From Nocardia inohanensis NBRC 100128 (GTDB lineage: Bacteria > Actinomycetota > Actinomycetes > Mycobacteriales > Mycobacteriaceae), in the NCBI RefSeq assembly GCF_001612945.1, contig NZ_BDBK01000012.1, forward strand, positions 496,001 to 560,000: DNA of 64,000 nt, in the 5' to 3' direction. The notes under the pieces were generated by a model that searched no databases, had not been told where the DNA came from, and was given only the letters and a program-made list of their open reading frames with translations. The translations under genes and the position numbers were made by a program. This document shows positions 50,110 through 57,366 of this stretch, one piece after another (the stretch's first letter is position 1; each line of letters starts with the position of its first letter).

Positions 50110-51090
50110 ATGACCGAATCTGGTTTCATCGTCGAGACCGCCCGCACGCCGGCGGTGTCGTTCGCCCGGGTGCGGGCACCGCGGCGGCAGCCGCTGCGGG
50201 TGGGGCTGGTCCAGCACCGCTGGCTGGCCGATCCCGCGGCGCTGCGGGCGCAGCTGAAGAACGGCATCCGGCTGGCCGCCGAACAGGGCGCGAAGGCGGT
50301 GTTCCTGCCGGAACTGACCCTGTCCCGCTACCCGGCGGATGTGCGGGCGGGCGCGAATCCGGGCGCGCGGGCCGAAGATCTGCTCACCGGACCGACTTTC
50401 ACCTTCGCCGCGCACGCCGCCGAGGAGTACGGGGTGCTGGTGCACGCCTCGCTCTACGAGCGCGCCGAGGCCGAGGACGGGCTGGGATTCAACTCCGCGA
50501 TCCTGGTCTCGCCCGGCGGGGAGCTGATCGGCCGTACCCGCAAACTGCACATCCCGGCCACCGACGGCTATTTCGAGGACACCTACTTCCGCCCCGGCCC
50601 GGCCGAGCACGCCTACCCGGTGTACCGGCCGGCCGAAATCGACGGTGCGGCAATCGGTTTGCCGACCTGCTGGGACGAGTGGTTTCCGGAGGTCTCGCGC
50701 GGCTACTCGCTGGGCGGCGCGGAGATCCTGGTCTATCCGACCGCCATCGGCTCCGAACCGTCCTTCCCGGACTTCGACACCCGGCCGCTGTGGCAGCACG
50801 TGATCGTCGGAAACGGCATCACCGCAGGCACTTTCATGATCGTGCCCAATCGCTTCGGTGACGAGGGCAGCGTGAACTTCTACGGTTCGTCGTTCATCTC
50901 CGATCCCTACGGCCGCGTCCTGGTGCAGGCTCCGCGCGACGCGGCCGCGGTGCTGGTCGCGGATCTGGATCTGGAGCAGCGCCGCGATTGGCTGGACCTG
51001 TTCCCGTTCAACACCACCCGCCGGCCCGACACCTACGCCCGGCTCACCGAGCCGGTCGATCGCGCCCATCCGTACGGCTCGGTGGCGTGA
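50110..51090 (+). CDS. aguB: Carbon-nitrogen hydrolase, probable N-carbamoylputrescine amidase
   Basis: The 326-residue nitrilase-superfamily enzyme has the complete triad: Glu about 68 (F-L-P-E-L-T), Lys about 145 (R-K-L-H-I-P) and Cys about 187 (L-P-T-C-W-D-E-W-F-P-E). The E-L-T-L-S-R-Y and W-D-E-W-F-P-E segments and the adjacent agmatine deiminase gene point to N-carbamoylputrescine amidase, giving putrescine, CO2 and ammonia. An N-terminal ~28-residue extension is unusual. ATG 50110 after AGGAGG. Its stop overlaps the next start by one base (TGATG). Confidence 0.88.
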   Translation: MTESGFIVETARTPAVSFARVRAPRRQPLRVGLVQHRWLADPAALRAQLKNGIRLAAEQGAKAVFLPELTLSRYPADVRAGANPGARAEDLLTGPTFTFAAHAAEEYGVLVHASLYERAEAEDGLGFNSAILVSPGGELIGRTRKLHIPATDGYFEDTYFRPGPAEHAYPVYRPAEIDGAAIGLPTCWDEWFPEVSRGYSLGGAEILVYPTAIGSEPSFPDFDTRPLWQHVIVGNGITAGTFMIVPNRFGDEGSVNFYGSSFISDPYGRVLVQAPRDAAAVLVADLDLEQRRDWLDLFPFNTTRRPDTYARLTEPVDRAHPYGSVA

Positions 51091-52112
51091 TGACCTGGTT
51101 GATGCCCGCGGAAACGGTTCGGCAGGAACGCATCTGGATGGCCTTCCCACCGCAGGGCGGATCGGCCTTCGACACCGCCGATTCCGCGCACGACGCCCGG
51201 GTGGCGTGGTCGGCGGTCGCGCACGCGGTGCTGGATTTCGAGCCGGTGACCATGGTGGTCGATCCCGCGGACCGGTATGTGGCGCGGCGCTATCTCTCCA
51301 GCGCGATCGAGATCGTGGAGGCCCGGCTCGACGACGCCTGGATGCGCGATATCGGGCCGACCTTCGTGCGCGGCGCGGACGGGCGGCTGGGCGCGGTGGA
51401 TTGGGTGTTCAACGGCTGGGGCGCGCAGGAGTGGGCCGCGTGGGAGAACGACCGGCACATCGGCGCTTTCGTCGCCGGGCTGGCGGGGGCCGAGCTGATC
51501 TCGTCGTCGCTGGTGAACGAGGGCGGCGGCATTCAGGTCGACGGCCAGGGCACGGTATTGGTCACCGAGACCGTGCAATTGGATCCGGGCCGCAATCCCG
51601 GCCCGGACAAGGCGGCCGTCGAGGCGGAGTTGGCGCGCACCATCGGGGCCGAGCAGGTGATCTGGCTGCCGCGCGGACTCACCCGGGACAGTGCGCGTTT
51701 CGGCACCCGCGGGCACGTGGATATCGTGGCGGCCGTCCCCTCTCCCGGCCGGGTGCTGGTGCATGCGCAGCGGAACGACGCGCATCCGGACGCGCTGGTT
51801 ACCGCGGAGGTACTGGCCACCCTGCGCGCCTCGCACGATGTGCACGGAAAGCCCTGGGAGATAGTCGAAGTCCCCGCGCCCGGAATACTGCGCGACGACG
51901 AGGGCTGGGTGGACTACAGCTATATCAACCATCTGGTCGTCAACGACGGCGTAATCGCCTGCGGCTACGGCGATCCCGCCGACGCCACCGCGGCCGCCAT
52001 CCTGGCCGAGGCGTATCCGGGCCGCCGGGTGGTGACCGTGGACGCCCGGGAGATCTTCGCGCGCGGCGGCGGCATCCACTGCATCACCCAGCAGCAGCCG
52101 GCGCTGGGATAG
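51090..52112 (+). CDS. aguA: Agmatine deiminase
   Basis: The 340-residue PPAD-fold enzyme hydrolyses agmatine to N-carbamoylputrescine and ammonia. Family motifs are W-M-A-F-P-P near residue 16, W-M-R-D-I-G-P-T-F near 85-93, N-E-G-G-G-I-Q-V-D-G, H-V-D-I-V and the C-terminal nucleophile in G-G-G-I-H-C-I-T-Q-Q (Cys about 331). Start taken as ATG 51090 overlapping the upstream stop; a GTG one codon earlier is possible. It forms an operon with aguB and probably with the TetR gene 42 bases downstream. Confidence 0.92.
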   Translation: MTWLMPAETVRQERIWMAFPPQGGSAFDTADSAHDARVAWSAVAHAVLDFEPVTMVVDPADRYVARRYLSSAIEIVEARLDDAWMRDIGPTFVRGADGRLGAVDWVFNGWGAQEWAAWENDRHIGAFVAGLAGAELISSSLVNEGGGIQVDGQGTVLVTETVQLDPGRNPGPDKAAVEAELARTIGAEQVIWLPRGLTRDSARFGTRGHVDIVAAVPSPGRVLVHAQRNDAHPDALVTAEVLATLRASHDVHGKPWEIVEVPAPGILRDDEGWVDYSYINHLVVNDGVIACGYGDPADATAAAILAEAYPGRRVVTVDAREIFARGGGIHCITQQQPALG

Positions 52113-52154
52113 CATGACCGTCGACGAATCGGCGGCCGGAAGGGAGTACCAGGG

Positions 52155-52757
52155 GTGACCAGCCGCCGGGAATCCATCCTGCGGGCCAGCGCGACCGCCA
52201 TCGCCGAACGCGGGGTGCGCGGGTTGCGGGTCAGCGATATCGCGCAGGTGGCGGGCGTCTCCCCCGGTCTCCTCTATTACCACTTCAAGGATCGCGACGG
52301 TCTGCTCGCCGCGGCGCTCACCTATATCAATGACGAGGCGCGCGCCTACCGGCAGGCGGCCGGCGGACCGGGCGCGTCTCGCGAGCAGCTCATCGACTAC
52401 GTGCTCGCCGAGATCCAGGACACCCCGGCGGTGCTGGAGAACTCCCTGGCCTGGAACGAGCTGCGAGCGTGCGCGGTCTACGAGGAGCCGTTGCGGGAAC
52501 CCCTCGCGCGCACTTCCGAGCAGTGGACGCGGGAGACGGCCGAGGCCATCCGCGGCGCGCAGGCCGCCGGCGAGGTCCCGGACGCGGTGGACGCGGACCA
52601 GGTGGCCACCGTGATCACCGCACTGACCGAGGGGCTGTCGGCGCGCTGGCTGTCGGGTGAATTGAGCGCCGAGCGCGCCCGCGAGCAGCTGCGCGCCACG
52701 GTCGAATTGCTGATTCCGGCGAAGGGCCGCACCCGAACTCGGACCGCGCGCTCCTGA
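52155..52757 (+). CDS. TetR-family regulator of the agmatine operon
   Basis: The 200-residue protein has an N-terminal helix-turn-helix (L-R-V-S-D-I-A-Q-V-A-G-V-S-P-G-L-L-Y-Y-H-F) and a BetI-like helical C-terminal domain. GTG 52155 after AAGGGAG. It is the third gene behind the tandem palindromic operator, so negative autoregulation with agmatine or a polyamine as ligand is likely. It is convergent with a small membrane gene (6-base gap). Confidence 0.9.
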   Translation: MTSRRESILRASATAIAERGVRGLRVSDIAQVAGVSPGLLYYHFKDRDGLLAAALTYINDEARAYRQAAGGPGASREQLIDYVLAEIQDTPAVLENSLAWNELRACAVYEEPLREPLARTSEQWTRETAEAIRGAQAAGEVPDAVDADQVATVITALTEGLSARWLSGELSAERAREQLRATVELLIPAKGRTRTRTARS

Positions 52758-52763
52758 TTCGGG

Positions 52764-53060
52764 CTAGCGCACGGGGCAGAACGGCTCGCATTCGGTGGGG
52801 ATGCTCGGCGGTGGCGCGGGCTCGTCCTTGAAGTCGGCATTGCCGACCACCACCATGGCCGCGATGCCCAGCAGGAAAACCAGTACGCACATGACGGCCA
52901 GTACGGACCAGTCCAGCGAGCGAATGTGCACGAAGCCGGGCGGGTTGCCGGTGTCGGGCCAGGGCCCGGTGCCCGGCGGGGCGATAGCCAGCCGATCCAC
53001 GAACACCCCGCCCCACTCGTAGTCCGGTTCCGGCACCGCAACTGCGATGCGCTCTTCCAT
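52764..53060 (-). CDS. Small single-helix membrane protein, unknown function
   Basis: The 98-residue protein has one strong membrane helix (about residues 51-75) after a Pro/Gly-rich region and a short tail with two cysteines (T-E-C-E-P-F-C-P) outside the helix. ATG 53060 has AGGA 7 bases upstream and is preferred over an ATG at 53081. It is divergent from two DUF202 genes. No family recognised. Confidence 0.65.
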   Translation of the reverse strand: MEERIAVAVPEPDYEWGGVFVDRLAIAPPGTGPWPDTGNPPGFVHIRSLDWSVLAVMCVLVFLLGIAAMVVVGNADFKDEPAPPPSIPTECEPFCPVR

Positions 53061-53126
53061 TCGCGATCCTGCCGTGACCATGACGGGCGAGAGTACGCCC
53101 GCGCAAGATCGATAACTCTGGATTCA

Positions 53127-53156
53127 CCCAATCCGGGTGAGGTTGTCCGGATTGGG
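53127..53156. promoter_or_regulatory. Inverted repeat in divergent gap before DUF202 genes
   Basis: CCCAATCCGG and CCGGATTGGG form an exact 10-bp inverted repeat around a 10-base centre, with GATT/AATC continuing outside. It lies between divergent small membrane-protein genes in a 248-base gap with no other feature. It could be an operator or a hairpin in the leader. Confidence 0.5.
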
Positions 53157-53308
53157 AATCCCGAGAATGTGGACATGAGTCATTCCTTATGTCCGATTGG
53201 CGTAACCTGCCGATCCGACCGCGGCAATTCATGGGAGGATCGCAGTTGCTGATCGATAGCTCTCCTCCGAAAAACGCATGCGGAACCGGACAGGGTGGTG
53301 ATCTTGGC

Positions 53309-53668
53309 ATGAGCCAGGCGGGCGACGGCGAGCACTCCGAACCCGAGCACATCGACTATCGATTCACCCTCGCCAACGAACGCACCTTCCTGGCCTGGAT
53401 CCGCACCGCCCTCGGGCTGCTCGCGGCCGGCGTCGCGGTGCACACGCTGGTGCAGCCCTTCCATCACCTCGGTGTCCGGCGCACCCTGTCGATCAGCTGC
53501 ATCGTGCTGGCGGTGGTGCTGTCGATCGGCGCGTACCTGCACTGGAAGGACGTCACCGAGCGGATGAATCGCGGTGAGCCGCTGGGCAATACGGTGCTGG
53601 TGCCGATTCTGGCCGGCGGTATCGCGCTGGTCTCGGTGTTCGCGGCCATCGCGACGGTGTGGACGTGA
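53309..53668 (+). CDS. DUF202 family membrane protein (first of pair)
   Basis: The 119-residue protein has three membrane helices and the DUF202 (YidH) pattern: D-Y-R-F-T-L-A-N-E-R-T-F-L-A-W-I-R-T-A-L just before the first helix. ATG 53309 gives the usual N-terminus (AGGGTGG upstream); the frame is open to 53189, with alternative starts upstream. Function unknown. The end overlaps the second DUF202 gene by 10 bases, so they may form a heteromer. Confidence 0.85.
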   Translation: MSQAGDGEHSEPEHIDYRFTLANERTFLAWIRTALGLLAAGVAVHTLVQPFHHLGVRRTLSISCIVLAVVLSIGAYLHWKDVTERMNRGEPLGNTVLVPILAGGIALVSVFAAIATVWT

Positions 53669-53976
53669 CCGCGCCCACCCTCGCCGCCGAGCGCACCGCC
53701 CTGGCCTGGCGGCGCACCGCCGTCGCGGCGATGGGCACCGCGGTGCTGTTCGTGAATCACGCCGTCACCAGCGGCTGGCGCGACGCCGCGGCCGCACCGC
53801 TGTGCGCGGCCGCGGTGCTGACGATCGTCGCGATCGTCAGCTTCACCCGCAATCGTTCGCTGCAACACGGGCATTGGGGTCACGGCGCCCAGGTCATCGC
53901 GGTGACCGCCGCGGCCGTGGGCGTCGTGACGGTGGTCGCCGCCCTCATCGCCCTGTTCGACCCGATCGTCACATAG
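53659..53976 (+). CDS. DUF202 family membrane protein (second of pair)
   Basis: The 105-residue protein has three helices and L-A-A-E-R-T-A-L-A-W-R-R-T-A-V at the start, the DUF202 signature. GTG 53659. Paired overlapping DUF202 genes are common in actinobacteria; a regulatory or transport-accessory role is possible but unproven. The first sulfatase gene follows 62 bases later on the same strand. Confidence 0.85.
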   Translation: MDVTAPTLAAERTALAWRRTAVAAMGTAVLFVNHAVTSGWRDAAAAPLCAAAVLTIVAIVSFTRNRSLQHGHWGHGAQVIAVTAAAVGVVTVVAALIALFDPIVT

Positions 53977-54037
53977 CAAGAGCACGTTCGTTTTTCGCCG
54001 ATGCCGAGTACTCCGGCAGCTACAGGAGGTCAGTCGA

Positions 54038-55939
54038 GTGAGCGCAGTGACCGAACCGAGCAAGTTCATCATCGAGCAGCACGAGCGGGCCGCCCAGGAG
54101 CTGCCCTTCGCCGACGAAGTCGATCAGGCCGACGCCGACCGCGGTTTCATCGCCAAGCTGGAACCCGGAATCGTCAAGGACGCCGGCGGGAAAGTGGTGT
54201 GGGACGACGAATCGTACGGCTTCCTGAACGGCGGTTGCCCGCACTCGGTGCATCCATCGCTGTGGCGGCAGTCCGGCTTGGTGGTGAAACAGGGCCTGTA
54301 CGAGGTGATTCCGGGCATCTACCAGATCCGCGGGCTGGACCTGTCGAACATGACCGTCATCGAGGGCGACACCGGTGTGATCGTCATCGATCCGCTGATC
54401 TCGGTCGAGACCGCGAAGGCCGGCATGGACCTGTACTTCGCGCATCGCGGGACCAAGCCGGTCAAGGGCATGATCTACACCCACTCGCACGTCGACCACT
54501 TCGGTGGCGCGCTGGGCGTCATCAGTGTGGAGGACGCCACCTCGGGCCGGGTACCGGTGATCGCCCCCTCGGGGTTCATGGAACACGCTGTGGCGGAGAA
54601 CATCTACGCCGGCACCGCGATGTCCCGGCGCGCCGCCTACATGTACGGCGCGGCGCTGCCGCGGGGGCCCAAGGGCCAGGTCGGCGCGGGGCTGGGCCAG
54701 ACCACCTCGACCGGCACCATCTCGCTCATCGCCCCCACCGTCGATATCACCGAGACCGGGCAGGAGTCGACGATCGACGGCGTGCGCATCGTCTACCAGA
54801 TCACCCCGGGCACCGAAGCGCCGTCGGAGATGAACTTCCACTTCCCCGGTTTCCGCGCGCTGTGCATGGCCGAGAACTCCACCCACACCCTGCACAATCT
54901 GCTCACGCTGCGTGGTGCGCTGGTGCGTGACCCGCACGAGTGGGCCAAGTACCTGACCGAGTCGATCAACCTGTTCGGCCGGGAGAGCGATGTCGTGTTC
55001 GCCTCCCACCACTGGCCCACCTGGGGCACCGAGAACCTGATCGAATACCTGGAGTTGCAGCGTGACCTGTACGGCTACCTGAACGATCAGACGCTGCGCT
55101 ATCTGAACCAGGGTTATGTCGGCAGTGAGATCGCCGAAATGATCGAGCTGCCGCCGGCCCTGGCCGCGGCCTGGCACACGCACGGGTACTACGGTTCGGT
55201 CAGCCACAATGTGAAGGCCATCTACCAGCGCTATATGGGTTGGTTCGACGGCAATCCGGCGCACCTGTGGGAGCACCCGCCGGTCGAGAGCGCCGCGCGC
55301 CATGTGGAGTTCATGGGCGGCGCGGACGCGGTGGTGGAGAAGGCGCGCGCGTACTTCGACCGGGGCGACTACCGCTGGGTCGCGCAGGTGCTCAACTACG
55401 TGGTGTTCGCCGACGAGACCCACGCGGCCGCGAAGACCCTGCTGGCCGACGCCTACGAGCAGCTGGCCTTCGGCTCGGAGAACGGGCCGTGGCGCAACTT
55501 CTTCCTCAGTGGCGCTTACGAATTGCGCAATGGCAACTTCGGCACGCCGACCGAGGCGGTCGCGCCGATGCTGCTGGCCGCGCTGACCGTGGACCAGGTG
55601 TTCGACGCCATGTCGCTGCGGCTCAACGGGCCCAAGGCCTGGCACGAGAAGGCCACCAGCGATTGGGTTTTCACCGATGAGGGCCGGACGGTGCGCTTGC
55701 AGTTGCGCAATGGCCTGCTGACGCACTGGGATCGGCGCGCGGGTGATCAGCAGCCCGCGGCCGATGTGACCTTCACCCTGACCCGGCCGACGCTGATCGG
55801 GGTGCTGCTCACCGGTGAGGATCTTCAGGCTGCGCTGGCCTCCGGCGAGATCGAGATCGAGGGCGATGCGGCCAGCTTTGCGAAACTGGTCAGTCTGTTT
55901 GATGAGCCGGATCCGGCGTTCGATATCGTCACGCCGTAA
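54038..55939 (+). CDS. SdsA-type alkyl sulfatase, cytoplasmic form
   Basis: The 633-residue metallo-beta-lactamase-fold sulfatase has the binuclear zinc motif H-S-H-V-D-H at residues 149-154, further ligand regions (A-E-N-S-T-H-T-L-H, S-H-H-W-P-T-W-G), a dimerisation domain (G-Y-Y-G-S-V-S-H-N) and an SCP2-like C-terminal domain. It would cleave C-O bonds of alkyl sulfates such as SDS. There is no signal sequence: the protein begins directly before the catalytic domain, unlike its paralogue at 57367. GTG 54038 with GGAGG 8-9 bases upstream. Confidence 0.93.
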   Translation: MSAVTEPSKFIIEQHERAAQELPFADEVDQADADRGFIAKLEPGIVKDAGGKVVWDDESYGFLNGGCPHSVHPSLWRQSGLVVKQGLYEVIPGIYQIRGLDLSNMTVIEGDTGVIVIDPLISVETAKAGMDLYFAHRGTKPVKGMIYTHSHVDHFGGALGVISVEDATSGRVPVIAPSGFMEHAVAENIYAGTAMSRRAAYMYGAALPRGPKGQVGAGLGQTTSTGTISLIAPTVDITETGQESTIDGVRIVYQITPGTEAPSEMNFHFPGFRALCMAENSTHTLHNLLTLRGALVRDPHEWAKYLTESINLFGRESDVVFASHHWPTWGTENLIEYLELQRDLYGYLNDQTLRYLNQGYVGSEIAEMIELPPALAAAWHTHGYYGSVSHNVKAIYQRYMGWFDGNPAHLWEHPPVESAARHVEFMGGADAVVEKARAYFDRGDYRWVAQVLNYVVFADETHAAAKTLLADAYEQLAFGSENGPWRNFFLSGAYELRNGNFGTPTEAVAPMLLAALTVDQVFDAMSLRLNGPKAWHEKATSDWVFTDEGRTVRLQLRNGLLTHWDRRAGDQQPAADVTFTLTRPTLIGVLLTGEDLQAALASGEIEIEGDAASFAKLVSLFDEPDPAFDIVTP

Positions 55940-55968
55940 CGGGTTTCGGAATTCCCCGAGACACGCGT

Positions 55969-56001
55969 ACGAAGGCCGCGAGTTCCGTCCGCGGCCTTCG
56001 T
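55969..56001 (+). terminator. Hairpin after first sulfatase gene
   Basis: A 12-bp stem (ACGAAGGCCGCG and its complement) with a 9-base loop lies 30 bases after the sulfatase stop. There is no strong T run, so it is a likely but not certain terminator. Confidence 0.55.
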
Positions 56002-56071
56002 CTACGCTGAGCCGATTCGTTCGACATGCACTACTGATTCCGATCCACGGAGAGTAGGAGGTTCGACCGAC

Positions 56072-56359
56072 TTGCCCGATTCATCCAGATCCCGGAATGG
56101 ATTCCGCGCCTCGCGCAGCGCCGGAGTGGCTGTTGCCGCCGCACTGCTGCTCATCCCGCTGGGCACGCTCGCCGCCCCGGTCGCCGCGGAGCCGCCGCCG
56201 CCACCCGGTGCGGGCGGACCTCCTGCGCCACCGCCGCCTCCCCCGCCACCCGGGTTCGAAGGTCCGCCCGGCGAACATGGCCCGCCGCCACCACCGCCGC
56301 CACCGCCCCCGCCACCCGGTGCGGGCAGTGTGGGATCGGGACCACCTCCGCCGCGCTGA
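56072..56359 (+). CDS. Secreted proline-rich peptide
   Basis: The 95-residue protein has a signal peptide (hydrophobic A-A-A-L-L-L-I-P-L, cleavage near A-V-A-A, residue 39) and a mature part almost entirely Pro/Gly with blocks of 7-12 consecutive prolines and G-F-E-G-P-P-G-E-H-G-P in the middle. It starts at TTG 56072 with AGGAGG upstream, so the start is well supported. A classic terminator follows. It is probably a cell-wall or surface peptide of unknown role, transcribed alone between two sulfatase genes. Confidence 0.75.
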   Translation: MPDSSRSRNGFRASRSAGVAVAAALLLIPLGTLAAPVAAEPPPPPGAGGPPAPPPPPPPPGFEGPPGEHGPPPPPPPPPPPPGAGSVGSGPPPPR

Positions 56360-56387
56360 CTTTTGCGAATCGCCTCAACACATCAAG

Positions 56388-56419
56388 GGGGCTCAGCCGA
56401 AAACGGCTGAGCCCCTTTT
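56388..56419 (+). terminator. Rho-independent terminator
   Basis: A perfect 12-bp stem GGGGCTCAGCCG/CGGCTGAGCCCC with an AAAA loop is followed by TTTT. It lies 28 bases after the proline-rich gene stop; the AA upstream of the stem could also serve the opposite strand weakly. Confidence 0.9.
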
Positions 56420-56562
56420 CCATTCACGCGCACGCCAGGTAGGACTGAACGTCATGCGTGCCGATGAGCACGCTCACCGGATCACACCCGCCCCTTGGGC
56501 GAATAATCAGCAACGGTCCGTGGCCGCCAAGGACCGGGGCCGGGTCACTGTTTCAGGTGAGC

Positions 56563-57159
56563 TCAGGCGGCGCCGAGCAGCACCCGCAGCGCCCGGCCGA
56601 TCGCCGCCGAAGCCGCCGCCGCGGTGGCGCCCCGGCGATCCATCAGGTGATGTCGATAAGCCCAGCCCGCGGTGGCGTCGACCAAGTCGAGCAGCTGCTC
56701 GTCGCGCGCGGCGGCGCGGGTCAGCTCGGGTGCGAAGGCCCGCGCCAGCCCGTCGCGAATTCGCCCGTCGGTCAAGCGCATTCGCTCATCCACCGCGGGC
56801 ACGGTCTGCGATTCGAGCAGGCCGACCAGGCGCGGTTCGCGTTGCAGGGCGAAGATCCGCTCGCTCTGGCGAACCACCGCCTCGATGCGCGCGTCCAGCG
56901 GCAACGCCGGATCGACCTCGGCGATGGCGGCCTCCACATCCTGCGATTGCAGGTCGACCGCGGCGACCAGCAGGTCGTTGCGGGTCGGGAAATGCACGAA
57001 GATGCTGCGCTCGGATACTCCGGCCCGCGCGGCGATGGTCTTGGTGGTCGGGTCGAAATCACCGTCGTGCACGGCCGCGAGCAGGCCGCCGATGATCGCC
57101 TTGCGGGTCTGTTCCGGATTGCGCCGCCGCCGGGTGCGGACCTGGTCACCGTCGGTCAT
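56563..57159 (-). CDS. TetR-family regulator of the lipoprotein sulfatase
   Basis: The 198-residue protein has an N-terminal helix-turn-helix (T-K-T-I-A-A-R-A-G-V-S-E-R-S-I-F-V-H-F, about residues 35-53) and a helical ligand domain. The frame extends upstream to 57276, but ATG 57159 gives the proper TetR start. It is divergent from the sulfatase at 57367 with a 23-bp inverted repeat between. Alkyl sulfates or long-chain alcohols could be the ligand by analogy with other sdsA regulators. Confidence 0.88.
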   Translation of the reverse strand: MTDGDQVRTRRRRNPEQTRKAIIGGLLAAVHDGDFDPTTKTIAARAGVSERSIFVHFPTRNDLLVAAVDLQSQDVEAAIAEVDPALPLDARIEAVVRQSERIFALQREPRLVGLLESQTVPAVDERMRLTDGRIRDGLARAFAPELTRAAARDEQLLDLVDATAGWAYRHHLMDRRGATAAAASAAIGRALRVLLGAA

Positions 57160-57218
57160 AACAGAAATCCGATCACACCGGCCCGGACTGCGCTGCGCGG
57201 GTGGGTCATATCGGCAGT

Positions 57219-57241
57219 CTATTGCAGCGAGACTGCAATAG
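57219..57241. promoter_or_regulatory. TetR operator upstream of lipoprotein sulfatase
   Basis: CTATTGCAG and CTGCAATAG form an exact 9-bp inverted repeat with a 5-base centre. The left arm contains a -35-like TTGCAG for the plus strand, and a -10-like TACGGT follows 19 bases later, so repressor binding would block transcription of the sulfatase at 57367 and of the tetR gene. Confidence 0.8.
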
Positions 57242-57366
57242 GGTGCTACGGTGACGGAACCGACCTTGATCCACACAATCGGCTGGAAAGATTACAGCTA
57301 ACTGATAGCTACCAACCTGCGCCGGGTGTGTCCCACAACGTCGAACCGAGACAGGAGCAGACACCG

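Noticed and set aside
56458..57366. N-terminal extension of the second sulfatase frame by about 300 residues
   Set aside because: The extension is low-complexity antisense of the tetR gene and crosses the operator; the Tat leader begins at 57367.
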